In this document: positions 52,958-61,132 of the stretch, piece by piece
How the letters are laid out: each line of letters begins with the position of its first letter
Position numbering within the stretch: the first letter of the stretch is position 1
Source of the DNA: Paracoccus liaowanqingii
GTDB lineage: Bacteria; Pseudomonadota; Alphaproteobacteria; Rhodobacterales; Rhodobacteraceae
NCBI RefSeq assembly: GCF_004683865.2
Contig: NZ_CP038439.1
Location: 479,501 to 543,500, forward strand
Direction: 5' to 3'
Length of the DNA: 64,000 bases
The notes under the pieces: generated by a model
What the model was told of the DNA's origin: nothing
Seen by the model: only the letters and a program-made list of their open reading frames with translations
Database searches by the model: none
Program-made: the position numbers and the translations under genes

Positions 52958-53365
52958 CTAGCGCACCGCGTCCGCCGACAAAAGCCCGGCACGCGCCATC
53001 ATCGCCGTCAGAACCGGATAAAAATGCGCCTGCCCGACATAGCCCTCGACCCGGCCCATTTCGGTGCCCATGGACAGCAGGATGAAGCTGGGGGTGATGC
53101 GCGGGCGGCGATCCAGCGCCAGACCGTCGGGATAGGGGCCGTCCACCTCGACCTGAAACAACGGCGCGGCGCGGCCCGCGACGGAGGCCGCATATCCCGG
53201 GCCGATCTCGGCCTGCCAGCGGCGGCAGTAATGGCAGCTGTCCGACCCGACCATCATCATCTGCCACGGATGCGCCCGCCAGTCCGGGGATGCCCCCGCC
53301 GCCCGGGCCAGGCCGGGCAGGGCCAGCGCTGACAAGAGGACCATGCGGCGGGACAGGGCGGGCAT
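52958..53365 (-). CDS. Periplasmic SoxS-like thioredoxin (135 aa)
   Basis: Exported thioredoxin-fold protein. Signal peptide at 1-22 with Arg pair and hydrophobic core (SRRMVLLSALALPGLARA); the twin-Arg is not a full Tat motif. Active-site C-H-Y-C at Cys44-Cys47, and a cis-Pro region in PRITPSFILL. It resembles SoxS, the thioredoxin that keeps SoxY reduced in thiosulfate oxidation by Paracoccus. No soxXYZ genes exist in the window, so an orphan periplasmic reductant is equally likely. It is upstream of serS on the same strand. Confidence 0.82.
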   Translation of the reverse strand: MPALSRRMVLLSALALPGLARAAGASPDWRAHPWQMMMVGSDSCHYCRRWQAEIGPGYAASVAGRAAPLFQVEVDGPYPDGLALDRRPRITPSFILLSMGTEMGRVEGYVGQAHFYPVLTAMMARAGLLSADAVR

Positions 53366-53522
53366 GGGCGGGGATCCTTGTCGCGGGGGGATGGGCCAAA
53401 TCTAGGCGGCGGCCTGGCGGGGCACAAGGCCCGGGGCCTTGCGGGGATTGCCGCCCGCGCGGCGCTGGTCCACTCTGGCGAAAGGATGGACATGCCGGGG
53501 CGATGATGACGGGTTGCGACTG

Positions 53523-54578
53523 ATGGACGATCTGCTGGCAGGCCTGACCGGGGGCGACCGCCGCGCCCTGTCGCGGGCGATCACGCTGGTCGAATCGACC
53601 CGCCCCGACCACCGCGCCCGGGCCGAGGCGCTGATCGCGGCGCTGCCCGACCGGCAGGCGCTGCGGATCGGCCTGTCGGGCACGCCGGGGGTGGGCAAGT
53701 CGACCTTCATCGAGTCCTTCGGGATGCGCCTGACCGACCAGGGCCTGCGCGTCGCGGTGCTGGCGGTGGACCCGTCCTCGGCCCGTTCGGGCGGCTCGAT
53801 CCTGGGCGACAAGACGCGGATGGACTTGTTGTCGCGCAATCCCCGCGCCTTCATCCGGCCCAGCCCCTCCAGCGCGCATCTGGGCGGCGTCGCGCGGCGC
53901 ACGCGCGAGGCGATCCGGCTGTGCGAGGCCGCGGGCCATGACATCGTGCTGATCGAGACGGTGGGGGTGGGCCAGTCCGAGACGCTGGTGGCGCAGATGT
54001 CGGACCTGTTCGTGCTGCTGCTGGCGCCCGCGGGCGGCGACGAGCTGCAGGGCGTGAAACGCGGCATCATGGAGATGGCCGACCTGATCCTGGTGAACAA
54101 GGCTGATGGCGACCTTCTGTCCACCGCGCGGCGCACGGTGGCCGATTACGCGGGTGCCCTGCGGCTGCTGCGCAAGCGCGTGCAGGACCCCGAGGGCTTT
54201 CCCAAGGCGCTGCCCGTCTCGGCCACGACCGGGGCGGGGCTGGACGAGGCGTGGGCGCAGATGCAGGCGTTGGCCGCATGGAGGCGCGATCAGGGCCATC
54301 TGGACCGCATCCGCGCGGGGCAGGCGCAGGACTGGTTCCTGTCGGAGCTGCGCCAGGGCCTGCTGGCGCAGCTGCAGACCCCCGCCGCCCGCCGCCGCAT
54401 CGCGGATCTGGGCGGGCGCGTGGCCGAGGGCGCGGTGCCGCCAAGCGTGGCGGCGCGGCAGATGCTGGACTGGCTGGCCCATCCCAGGGACTCTTCGGAT
54501 GTCCCGCCCGATTTGGCACCCCAGGGGCCACGCGAATCGGTCAGGGTGGACGGGACAGGAGGCTCCGGCGATGCGTGA
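53523..54578 (+). CDS. meaB: Methylmalonyl-CoA mutase-associated GTPase MeaB
   Basis: G3E-type P-loop GTPase that loads and protects adenosylcobalamin in methylmalonyl-CoA (or ethylmalonyl-CoA) mutase. Walker A GTPGVGKS (residues 53-60); DPSSARSGGSILGDKTRM and FIRPSPSSAHLGG are ArgK/MeaB signatures; ETVGVGQSE is switch II; NKADGD supplies base specificity. Length 351 aa. The ATG at 53523 lies in a weak ribosome-binding context. Its stop overlaps the ada start by eight bases. The mutase gene itself is not in the window, but the ethylmalonyl-CoA pathway common in Rhodobacteraceae would need this protein. Confidence 0.93.
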   Translation: MDDLLAGLTGGDRRALSRAITLVESTRPDHRARAEALIAALPDRQALRIGLSGTPGVGKSTFIESFGMRLTDQGLRVAVLAVDPSSARSGGSILGDKTRMDLLSRNPRAFIRPSPSSAHLGGVARRTREAIRLCEAAGHDIVLIETVGVGQSETLVAQMSDLFVLLLAPAGGDELQGVKRGIMEMADLILVNKADGDLLSTARRTVADYAGALRLLRKRVQDPEGFPKALPVSATTGAGLDEAWAQMQALAAWRRDQGHLDRIRAGQAQDWFLSELRQGLLAQLQTPAARRRIADLGGRVAEGAVPPSVAARQMLDWLAHPRDSSDVPPDLAPQGPRESVRVDGTGGSGDA

Positions 54579-55635
54579 TCTGACCGACCATGACCAACTT
54601 TATGCGGCCCTGCTGGCGCGCGACCCGGCTTATGACGGGGTGGCGCTGGTGGGCGTCACCTCGACCGGGATCTTCTGCCGGCTGACATGCCCGGCCAGAA
54701 AGCCGCGCCCCGAGAACTGCCGCTGGTTCGGGACGGCCGCGCAGGCGGCCGCCGCCGGGTTCCGCCCCTGCCTGCGCTGCCACCCCGGGGACGGGGTGCC
54801 GCCCCTGGTCGCGCAGCTGACCGCCGCCCTAGCCGCACGTCCGGGCCATCGCTGGTCCGAGGGCGATCTGGCGGCCTTGGGGCACGACCCCTCGACCGTG
54901 CGGCGGGTGTTTCGCCAGCATCTGGGGCAAAGCTTCCTGCAGATGGCGCGGGCGGCGCGGCTGCGGCAGGGGATGGCCGCCCTGACACGGGGGGATGCGA
55001 TGATCGAGGCGCAGCTGGAGGCGGGATTCGATTCGGCCTCGGGGTTCCGGGGGGCCTTCGCACGGCTCTTCGGGCATCCGCCGCATCTGATGCGGGGGGC
55101 GTCCGATCTGCGCGCCGACTGGATCGAGACGCCGCTTGGCGGGATGATCGCGATCGCGGACGACGCGGCGCTGCACCTGCTGGAATTCACCGACCGCAAG
55201 GCGCTGCCGCAGGGGCTGCGGCGGCTGTCGGCGCGGGCGGGCGGGCGCATCGGGCTGGGCCGGACCGCCGTCACCGACCGGACCGAGGCCGCGCTGCAGG
55301 CCTTCTTCGCGGGGCGCGAGGGGCGGCTGGACCTGCCGCTGCATCTGCACGGCACGCCCTTCCAGATGCGCGTCTGGCAGGAATTGCAGGCGATTTCCGC
55401 CGGACAGACCCGCAGCTATGGCCAACTGGCCTCGGCCATTGGCCGCCCCACGGCGGTCCGCGCGGTGGCGGCGGCCAATGGCGCGAACCGGCTGGCGCTG
55501 GTCGTGCCCTGCCACCGGGTGATCGGCACCGACGGCACGATGACCGGATATGCGGGCGGGCTGTGGCGCAAGGAACGGCTGATCGCGCTGGAACGGGCCT
55601 ATGGCGCGGCCCCGGAATTGCCCCATGAGGCTTGA
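54571..55635 (+). CDS. ada: Bifunctional Ada-type methylated-DNA repair protein and regulator
   Basis: Domain order: Ada zinc/phosphotriester domain (about 1-75, with four Cys in FCRLTCP and FRPCLRCHP), AraC-type helix-turn-helix (about 95-180, SVFRQHLGQSF-like), and C-terminal O6-alkylguanine transferase with acceptor Cys in PCHRVIG near 313. So the full Ada switch: a methyl group moved to the first-domain Cys turns it into an activator. Length 354 aa is standard. AGGAGG stands seven bases before the ATG, which lies within the meaB end. No alkB or alkA neighbour is seen. Confidence 0.93.
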   Translation: MRDLTDHDQLYAALLARDPAYDGVALVGVTSTGIFCRLTCPARKPRPENCRWFGTAAQAAAAGFRPCLRCHPGDGVPPLVAQLTAALAARPGHRWSEGDLAALGHDPSTVRRVFRQHLGQSFLQMARAARLRQGMAALTRGDAMIEAQLEAGFDSASGFRGAFARLFGHPPHLMRGASDLRADWIETPLGGMIAIADDAALHLLEFTDRKALPQGLRRLSARAGGRIGLGRTAVTDRTEAALQAFFAGREGRLDLPLHLHGTPFQMRVWQELQAISAGQTRSYGQLASAIGRPTAVRAVAAANGANRLALVVPCHRVIGTDGTMTGYAGGLWRKERLIALERAYGAAPELPHEA

Positions 55636-55660
55636 CGCGGCCGTCCCGGCGCTGTAACCA
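55632..55660 (+). promoter_or_regulatory. rpmB promoter
   Basis: TTGACG and TAACCA are spaced 17 bases, starting inside the ada stop region and about 100 bases before the rpmB ATG. This is a good match for a constitutive ribosomal-protein promoter. Confidence 0.6.
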
Positions 55661-55758
55661 CCCGCGAACGGAATTCCGGGCGCTGCCTCGCGGCGCCCTT
55701 TCACATTGGGTCGACCCGGATCGGGAAAACCCGCATAGCCGAGACGAAGGAACACACC

Positions 55759-56055
55759 ATGTCGCGCGTCTGCGAACTGACCGGCAAAGGCCCGATGAGC
55801 GGTAACAATGTCAGCCATGCCAACAACAGGACCCGTCGCCGGTTCCTGCCCAACCTGAACGAGGTCACGCTGCTGTCCGAGAAACTGGGCCGTGGCTACT
55901 CGCTCAAGATCTCGGCTGCCGCGCTGCGCTCGGTCGATCACCGGGGCGGCCTGGATGCGTTCCTGGCGAAAGCCAAGGATGCCGAGCTGTCGGACCGCGC
56001 GATGAAGATCAAGCGCGACCTGGTTAAGGCTGCCGCGGCGACCGCCGAGGCCTGA
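55759..56055 (+). CDS. rpmB: 50S ribosomal protein L28
   Basis: Basic ribosomal protein of 98 aa. The start [40 protein letters not shown] region (first 36 residues) is diagnostic of L28, with the conserved Cys-containing N-terminus and Asn/His/Arg-rich rRNA contacts. The C-terminal extension after residue 70 is typical of alphaproteobacteria. Single gene with its own promoter at 55632 and strong terminator at 56081. rpmG (L33), which often follows rpmB in other bacteria, is not next to it here. Confidence 0.97.
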   Translation: MSRVCELTGKGPMSGNNVSHANNRTRRRFLPNLNEVTLLSEKLGRGYSLKISAAALRSVDHRGGLDAFLAKAKDAELSDRAMKIKRDLVKAAAATAEA

Positions 56056-56080
56056 TCCGGCGCCCGTCCAATCCTGCAGG

Positions 56081-56105
56081 GCCCTGCCGATCCGGCGGGG
56101 CTTTT
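56081..56105 (+). terminator. Rho-independent terminator of rpmB
   Basis: GCCCTGCCG pairs with CGGCGGGGC (one T-G wobble) around ATC and is followed by TTTT. It ends the rpmB transcript 26 bases past its stop. Confidence 0.85.
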
Positions 56106-56187
56106 GCATGTGGTCCGTGCGGGGCCTGCCCGCGCTGCGACCGATTGGCTGCTGACCCTGCCGCGCCCCCGGGCTAGATTGCCGCTC

Positions 56188-56526
56188 ATGATCCGACCCT
56201 TGCCCCTGATCCTGATCCTTGTCGTGATGCTGACCAGCATCGGGCTGGGGGCTGCGCGGGGCACGGTGCGGTCGGGCGAGCAGATCGTGCTGTGCACCGG
56301 GCATGGCATCGTCACCATCGACCTCCCCGGCGACCAGGGCCGCCGCACCCATCTGTGCCCTGACATGGCCCTGTCGCTGCTGGCGGCCATCGGTCCCGCC
56401 GACGTGGCGCTGCCCCTGCGGGTGGGCCATGCCCGGGACGTGCGGCCCGACCGGGGCGCGGGGCAGGGGTCCGAAAGGCTGGGGCCGGTGCGGGTCCGGG
56501 ATCCGCCGGGGGCGGGCTTCGCCTGA
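56188..56526 (+). CDS. Small secreted or membrane-anchored protein of unknown function (112 aa)
   Basis: An N-terminal signal or anchor helix (about 5-25, IRPLPLILILVVMLTSIGLG) is followed by a short hydrophilic domain with two Cys (QIVLCTGHGIVTIDLP and RRTHLCPDM). The Cys/His spacing suggests metal binding, in the style of DUF2946-like copper-linked proteins, but I cannot assign it. It is encoded 32 bases before the PCuAC chaperone gene on the same strand, so a copper role is inferred from context. The ATG at 56188 is chosen as it opens the hydrophobic segment; a longer in-frame start adds Arg/Pro-rich sequence. Confidence 0.72.
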   Translation: MIRPLPLILILVVMLTSIGLGAARGTVRSGEQIVLCTGHGIVTIDLPGDQGRRTHLCPDMALSLLAAIGPADVALPLRVGHARDVRPDRGAGQGSERLGPVRVRDPPGAGFA

Positions 56527-56558
56527 CCCTTCCCCGAACGACCACCCAAGGACCCGAC

Positions 56559-57032
56559 ATGAAAACCCTGACCCTAGCCGCGATCGCGGCCCTTTTGCCC
56601 GTGGCCGCGCTGGCCCATGACGGCATGCACATCAACGACGCCTATGTCCGCAGCACCAACCCCCAGGTGGGCGCGGTCTTCCTGCAGCTGGAAAATCACC
56701 GGCAGGTGCCCTGCACCCTGCACTCGGTGACCACCGAGGCCGCCGAGCGGGCCGAGCTGCACACCCATCTGGAAGAGGATGGCGTGATGAAGATGGGCCG
56801 GATCGACGGTGGCATTCCCGTCGAGCCCGGGCAGACCCATGATCTGGCGCGCGGGGGCGATCACATCATGCTGCTGGGCCTGACCGATCCCCTGACCGAT
56901 GGCGACAGCCTGACCCTGACCCTGGATTTCGGCGATTGCGGCACCGAAGAGGCTGAGGCCGTCGTCGACAACCAGCGCTCCCCCGAGGATGCGGCAGCGG
57001 CCTCGGAGGCCGACCCGCACGCCGGTCACTGA
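56559..57032 (+). CDS. Periplasmic copper chaperone PCu(A)C
   Basis: Cupredoxin-fold chaperone delivering Cu(I) to the CuA site or to CuB of cytochrome oxidases. Signal peptide at 1-19 (cleavage near ALA-HD). Copper ligands follow the H-x(n)-M-x(n)-H-x-M pattern: HTHLEEDGVMKM near 66-77, and HDLARGGDHIMLLGL near 95-109. The N-terminal HDGMH and C-terminal HAGH tails add further His. Length 157 aa. Its upstream neighbour is a secreted unknown protein, and it converges with tesA and copA, forming a copper group. Confidence 0.92.
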   Translation: MKTLTLAAIAALLPVAALAHDGMHINDAYVRSTNPQVGAVFLQLENHRQVPCTLHSVTTEAAERAELHTHLEEDGVMKMGRIDGGIPVEPGQTHDLARGGDHIMLLGLTDPLTDGDSLTLTLDFGDCGTEEAEAVVDNQRSPEDAAAASEADPHAGH

Positions 57033-57040
57033 CAGTCCGG

Positions 57041-57064
57041 GGGCGGTCCCGCGCGGGGCCGCCC
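57041..57064. terminator. Terminator hairpin between convergent PCuAC and tesA
   Basis: GGGCGGTCCC pairs with GGGGCCGCCC (one T-G wobble) around GCGC. No T run follows. It is placed between two converging stops eight bases from each side. Confidence 0.6.
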
Positions 57065-57071
57065 TACCGCA

Positions 57072-57722
57072 CTACCCGACCCGCGCGACCAGTTCGGCCG
57101 CGACCGGGCCCAGATGATTTACGATCAGTTCGACGCCCGCCGCCGAGGGGTGAACCCCGTCGCGCAGCAGCAACGGCCCCCGGTCGTCCGGGGCCACGGC
57201 GGCCAGCGGCGCATAAAGATCGGCCAGCAGCAGCGTATCGTGGCGCGCCGCCAGACGCGGCCAGATCTCGGCCCAGCCCCGTCGCCAGGCGGGATCGCCC
57301 CCCGGCGCATGGATCCCCACCAGCAGCACCGGCCGCCCGCCCGCGCCCGCCGTGGTCAGGATCGCGTCCAGGTTCGCCTCGCCAGCCGCGGGCTGCCAGC
57401 CGCGCAGCATGTCGTTGCCGCCCAGCTCGACGATGACCGCATCGGGCCGGTGGCGGCGCATCGAGAACTCGATGCGCACCCGCCCGCCCGTGGTCGTGTC
57501 GCCCGACAGCCCCCCGTCGATCAGCTGCGCGGGTCGCCCGGCGGCGGCCAGCCAGTCTGAGAGCTGCGGCACCAGCCCCTCGGCCCGGCCCAGCCCGTAG
57601 CCCGCCGTCAGGCTGTCCCCAAAGCACAGGATGCGGGGCAGCGCGGCCGGCTGCGCCCAGCCCGGCCGGGCCAGGGGCAGGGCGGCGGTCAGGGCCAGAA
57701 GACGGCGTCGGGTCAGGGTCAT
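57072..57722 (-). CDS. tesA: Arylesterase/lysophospholipase, TesA-like SGNH hydrolase
   Basis: Periplasmic esterase of the GDSL/SGNH family. Signal peptide at 1-24 (TRRRLLALTAALPLARPGWA). Block I GDSL with catalytic Ser37 in FGDSLTAGYGL; block III GGNDML with Asn; the C-terminal DGVHPSAAG carries the catalytic Asp and His. Length 216 aa is usual. Its ATG overlaps the copA stop (ATGA), so it is a downstream gene of the copA transcript even though no copper role is known. Activity on thioesters, phospholipids or aryl esters cannot be distinguished. Confidence 0.9.
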   Translation of the reverse strand: MTLTRRRLLALTAALPLARPGWAQPAALPRILCFGDSLTAGYGLGRAEGLVPQLSDWLAAAGRPAQLIDGGLSGDTTTGGRVRIEFSMRRHRPDAVIVELGGNDMLRGWQPAAGEANLDAILTTAGAGGRPVLLVGIHAPGGDPAWRRGWAEIWPRLAARHDTLLLADLYAPLAAVAPDDRGPLLLRDGVHPSAAGVELIVNHLGPVAAELVARVG

Positions 57723-60124
57723 GCGGCTCTCCTCAGGCGCAGGGCATTGCCCACCACGAAGACCGAGGACAGCGCCATCGCCCCCGCCCCCAGCATCGGC
57801 GACAGCTGCGGCCCGCCGAAGGGCACCAGCACCCCCATGGCCACCGGGATCAGCGCGACATTGTAGGCGAAGGCCCAGAACAGGTTCTGGCGGATGTTGC
57901 GCATCACCGCCCGCGACAGCCGGATGGCGCGCACGACGCCGGTGGGATCGCCCGACATCAGCACCGCATCCGCCGATTCGATGGCGATGTCGGTGCCGGT
58001 CCCGATGGCGATGCCGGTCTCGGCGGCGGCCAGGGCGGGGGCATCGTTGATGCCGTCGCCCACGAAGACGCTGCCCGGCCCCATCGCGCGGATCGCGACC
58101 AGCTTGTCCTCGGGCGACAGGCCCGCCTCGACCCGGCCGATCCCAAGCCGCGCACCCACGGCCCGCGCCGTGGCGGGCAGGTCGCCCGACAGCATCACGG
58201 TCTGCAATCCCATCGCCTGCAGGGCGGCGATGGCCTTCACCGATTCGGGGCGCTCGGGATCGGCCAGCGCGAAGCTGGCGACATGGGTGCCATCCACGGC
58301 CAGATGCACCGGCGTCGCGCCTTCGGAGGCCGCCTGGTCCGCCCGGGCCATCAGAGCCGGGACCGGGGCGATGCCCGCGGCCTCCAGCGCGGCACGGTTG
58401 CCGATGCGCAGGGCCTGCCCCTCGACCCGGGCCGACAGGCCAAGGCCCGGCGCGGCGGTCACCTCGTCCGCCGGGGGCAGGTCCAGGCCCTGCGCCTCGG
58501 CCAGGATGGCGGCGGCCAGGGGATGCTCGGACCGCGCCTCGGCGGCGGCGGTCAGGCGCAGGGCTTGGTCGCCGGCGATCCCTGCGGTCCAGATCGCGGT
58601 GACGCGGGGCCGCCCCTGCGTCAGCGTGCCGGTCTTGTCGAAGCCCACGATGCGGGCCGAGGCCAGCTTCTGCAGCGCGTCGCCGCGCCGGAACAGCACG
58701 CCCAGCTGCGCGCCCCGCCCGCTGCCGACCATGATCGAGACCGGCACCGCCAGCCCCATGGCGCAGGGGCAGGCGATGATCAGGACCGAGACCGCCGCCA
58801 CGACCGCATGGCCCAGATCGGGGCCGAAGCCCAGCCACAGCGCGAAGGTCAGCAGGGCCAGCGCCATGACCACGGGCACGAAGACCCGCGTCACCCGGTC
58901 GACCAGCGCCTGCACCGGCAGCCGCGCGGCCTGCGCCTCCTCGACCAGCGCCACGATGCGCGACAGGACCGTGTCCGACCCGGTCGCGGTGACGCGATAG
59001 GTCAGCGCGGACAGGCCGTTGACCGTGCCCCCGGTCACCGCATCGCCCGGCACCTTGGCGGCGGGTACCGGTTCGCCGGTCAGCATGGATTCGTCGATCG
59101 GCCCCGAGCCTTCGGTCAGGATGCCGTCCAGCGCCACGCGCTCCCCGGGGGCCAGCCGGACCAGATCGCCGGGGCGCAAGTCGGCCACGGCGACCTTGAC
59201 GGGCCGGCCGTCACGCAGCGCGGTCGCCTCGTCCGGGGTCAGGGCCACCAGCGCGCGGATCGCGGCGCCCGCCTGACCCTTGGCGCGGGCCTCCAGCCAG
59301 CGTCCGGTCAGGATCAGCGTGACGATGACCGCCGCCGCCTCGAACCAGACCTGCCGCGAGGCTTCGGGCACCAGCTGCGGCGCCAGCGTCACCACACTCG
59401 AGAAGGCGAAGGCGGTTCCGGCGCCAAGTGCGACCAGGCTGTTCATCTCGGGCGCGCCGCGCAGCAGCGCCGGGATGCCGGTGGTGAAGAACCGCCGCCC
59501 CGGCCCGGCCAGCACCGCCAGAACCAAGACCATCTGCGCCAGCCACAGCGCCTGCATCGGCACCAGCCCGTGCAGCCAGTGGTGGACGGCGGGGACCAGA
59601 TGGCCGCCCATCTCGACCGCGAAGACGGGCAGGGTCAGCAGGGCGGCGGTCAGCACCGCCCGGCGCAGCGCGGGAACCTCGTCCGGCGGCGGGGCGGCGG
59701 GGCCGTCCTGCATCACGACCGCCGGATAGCCCAGATCGGTGACGATCCGCGCCAGCGCCTGCGGGGTCAGGCCGGGGGCATGGGTCACCCGGGCCCGGTG
59801 GGTGGCCAGGTTCACCTGCGCCTCCGCCACGTCGGGGCGCGCCGACAGCGCCCGCCCCACCCGGCCGGAACACGAGGCGCAGCTCATCCCCTCGATGCTC
59901 AGCCGGGTGACGGGCAGGGTGGCGGGATAGCCCGCATCGGCCAGCGCCGCCTGCACCTGGGGCAGGGTGGCGCCGTCCAGGGTCACGCGGGCCTGTTTCG
60001 TGACGGGATTGACCGAGATCTCGCCAAGGCCCGGCAGGGCGGTCAGCGCACGGGTGACGCGGGCGGCACAGGCGCCGCAGCTGATGTCGGGGATGGGCAG
60101 GTCAAGACGGGTCGCAGGGGTCAT
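57719..60124 (-). CDS. copA: Copper-translocating P1B-type ATPase
   Basis: Cu(I) exporter in the inner membrane, 801 aa. Two N-terminal heavy-metal-associated domains with C-x-x-C: Cys16-Gly-Ala-Cys19 and a second in SCASCSGR near residue 80. Eight transmembrane helices, including the metal-translocating CPC in IIACPCAMGLA near 451. Phosphorylation Asp in DKTGTLTQG near 494, actuator TGEPVP near 350 and hinge GDGINDAPALA near 700 are intact. A GTG four codons upstream is an alternative start; the ATG has GGAAA in front. It forms an operon with tesA, and possibly with a small Cys-rich ORF upstream. Confidence 0.95.
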   Translation of the reverse strand: MTPATRLDLPIPDISCGACAARVTRALTALPGLGEISVNPVTKQARVTLDGATLPQVQAALADAGYPATLPVTRLSIEGMSCASCSGRVGRALSARPDVAEAQVNLATHRARVTHAPGLTPQALARIVTDLGYPAVVMQDGPAAPPPDEVPALRRAVLTAALLTLPVFAVEMGGHLVPAVHHWLHGLVPMQALWLAQMVLVLAVLAGPGRRFFTTGIPALLRGAPEMNSLVALGAGTAFAFSSVVTLAPQLVPEASRQVWFEAAAVIVTLILTGRWLEARAKGQAGAAIRALVALTPDEATALRDGRPVKVAVADLRPGDLVRLAPGERVALDGILTEGSGPIDESMLTGEPVPAAKVPGDAVTGGTVNGLSALTYRVTATGSDTVLSRIVALVEEAQAARLPVQALVDRVTRVFVPVVMALALLTFALWLGFGPDLGHAVVAAVSVLIIACPCAMGLAVPVSIMVGSGRGAQLGVLFRRGDALQKLASARIVGFDKTGTLTQGRPRVTAIWTAGIAGDQALRLTAAAEARSEHPLAAAILAEAQGLDLPPADEVTAAPGLGLSARVEGQALRIGNRAALEAAGIAPVPALMARADQAASEGATPVHLAVDGTHVASFALADPERPESVKAIAALQAMGLQTVMLSGDLPATARAVGARLGIGRVEAGLSPEDKLVAIRAMGPGSVFVGDGINDAPALAAAETGIAIGTGTDIAIESADAVLMSGDPTGVVRAIRLSRAVMRNIRQNLFWAFAYNVALIPVAMGVLVPFGGPQLSPMLGAGAMALSSVFVVGNALRLRRAA

Positions 60125-60551
60125 GTCGATTTCCACTGAGGATGCGGGTCGGGCGCAGATCCTTCAGGGACGCGGGGGCGCTTGCGGGCGCAGGGGGGCC
60201 ATATCGGGCAGGTCGCGGCGGCTTGGGGCCGCAAGATGTCCGTCCCGGTCGGGCCGGGGCCGGGGCACGGGCCGCGCCAGCCGGGGACGGGCGGTCATGT
60301 GACAGCGGCAGGCCCGGTCGCCCCGGCCCCGGCAGCGATGCGCCAGGCGGGCCGCCGCGCGCCGGGCGGGTTGGCAGGCCTCGGGGGCGGGACGGGCATG
60401 GGGGCAGCTCATGGAGGGGAAGATGTGGCCGCGATGCCCGCTGGTCAAGCCCGCCGGGTCCCGAATGGCCCCGCAACAGCGTCGTGAGTTGCGGGCGGGG
60501 GCGGTTTGGCTGTATCCGGGGAGCCAACGACAACCGGACGAGGACCCCGCC
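60125..60551. other. Divergent region between copA and the L,D-transpeptidase gene
   Basis: A 427-base gap if the uncertain 60164-60412 ORF is not counted. I find no clear CueR-like dyad, no promoter of high quality and no terminator. GAGGACCCCGCC at the right end is the transpeptidase ribosome-binding site. Confidence 0.5.
60164..60412 (-). CDS. Possible small Cys/His-rich protein upstream of copA (82 aa)
   Basis: A frame of 82 codons on the copA strand, ending 39 bases before the copA ATG. It starts MSCPHARPAPEACQPARR and has a CRGRGDRACRCH segment, so Cys3, Cys13, Cys26-like, Cys35 and Cys37 with neighbouring His could bind metal. The rest is Arg/Pro-rich, as spurious frames in GC-rich DNA often are, and no good ribosome-binding site is seen. 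Position and Cys content are the only arguments. I match it to no family. Confidence 0.3.
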   Translation of the reverse strand: MSCPHARPAPEACQPARRAAARLAHRCRGRGDRACRCHMTARPRLARPVPRPRPDRDGHLAAPSRRDLPDMAPLRPQAPPRP

Positions 60552-61130
60552 ATGAACCGTCGTCAGATCATCTCCCTGGCCGCCCTGCTGGCCGCCGCCC
60601 CGGCGCTGGCGATGGCGCAGGCCGCTCCCGCAGCCCCGGCCGCCGCCGCGGTTCCCGCGGTCGATCCCTATGCGCCGGTCGAGGTCGCCATCCGCAACGA
60701 TTTCGAGGTCGGCAGCATCGTCGTCGTCAGCCGCGACTTTTTCCTGTATCACGTGACGGCGCCGGGTCGGGCGGTGCGCTATGGCGTGGCCGTGGGCACG
60801 GCCGAGCTGGTCTGGAAGGGCAAGGCCACCATCGGGCGCAAGGTCGAATGGCCCAGCTGGCGCCCCACCAACGACATGATCGAGCGCAACCCCGACGCCT
60901 ATCAGCAATATGCCGACGGCATGCCGGGCGGGCCGCAGAACCCCCTGGGGGCCCGCGCGCTGTACCTGTATGACGATCGCGGCAACGACACCGCGATCCG
61001 CATCCACGGCACGACGCAGCCCGGCTCGATCGGCCAGGCCGTGTCGAACGGCTGCCTCAGGATGCGCAACGAGGCGGTGATCAGCCTCTTCGACCAGGTG
61101 CCACTCGGCACGCCCGTCTACGTCTTCTGA
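60552..61130 (+). CDS. L,D-transpeptidase, YkuD domain
   Basis: Periplasmic enzyme that forms 3-3 cross-links in peptidoglycan or attaches outer-membrane proteins to it. Signal peptide at about 1-22 (RRQIISLAALLAAAPALAMA), an Ala/Pro-rich linker, then the YkuD domain. Catalytic motif: HGTTQPGSIG with His, and SNGCLRM with Cys near 168, followed by the usual end LGTPVYVF. Length 192 aa, a minimal YkuD protein without a peptidoglycan-binding repeat. The ATG at 60552 opens the signal peptide; a long in-frame upstream extension is rejected. mnmH follows two bases after its stop. Confidence 0.92.
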   Translation: MNRRQIISLAALLAAAPALAMAQAAPAAPAAAAVPAVDPYAPVEVAIRNDFEVGSIVVVSRDFFLYHVTAPGRAVRYGVAVGTAELVWKGKATIGRKVEWPSWRPTNDMIERNPDAYQQYADGMPGGPQNPLGARALYLYDDRGNDTAIRIHGTTQPGSIGQAVSNGCLRMRNEAVISLFDQVPLGTPVYVF

Positions 61131-61132
61131 CC

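Noticed and set aside
60411..60551. Longer start for the L,D-transpeptidase
   Set aside because: The extension would precede a normal signal peptide with 47 unrelated residues; the ATG at 60552 has a matching ribosome-binding site.
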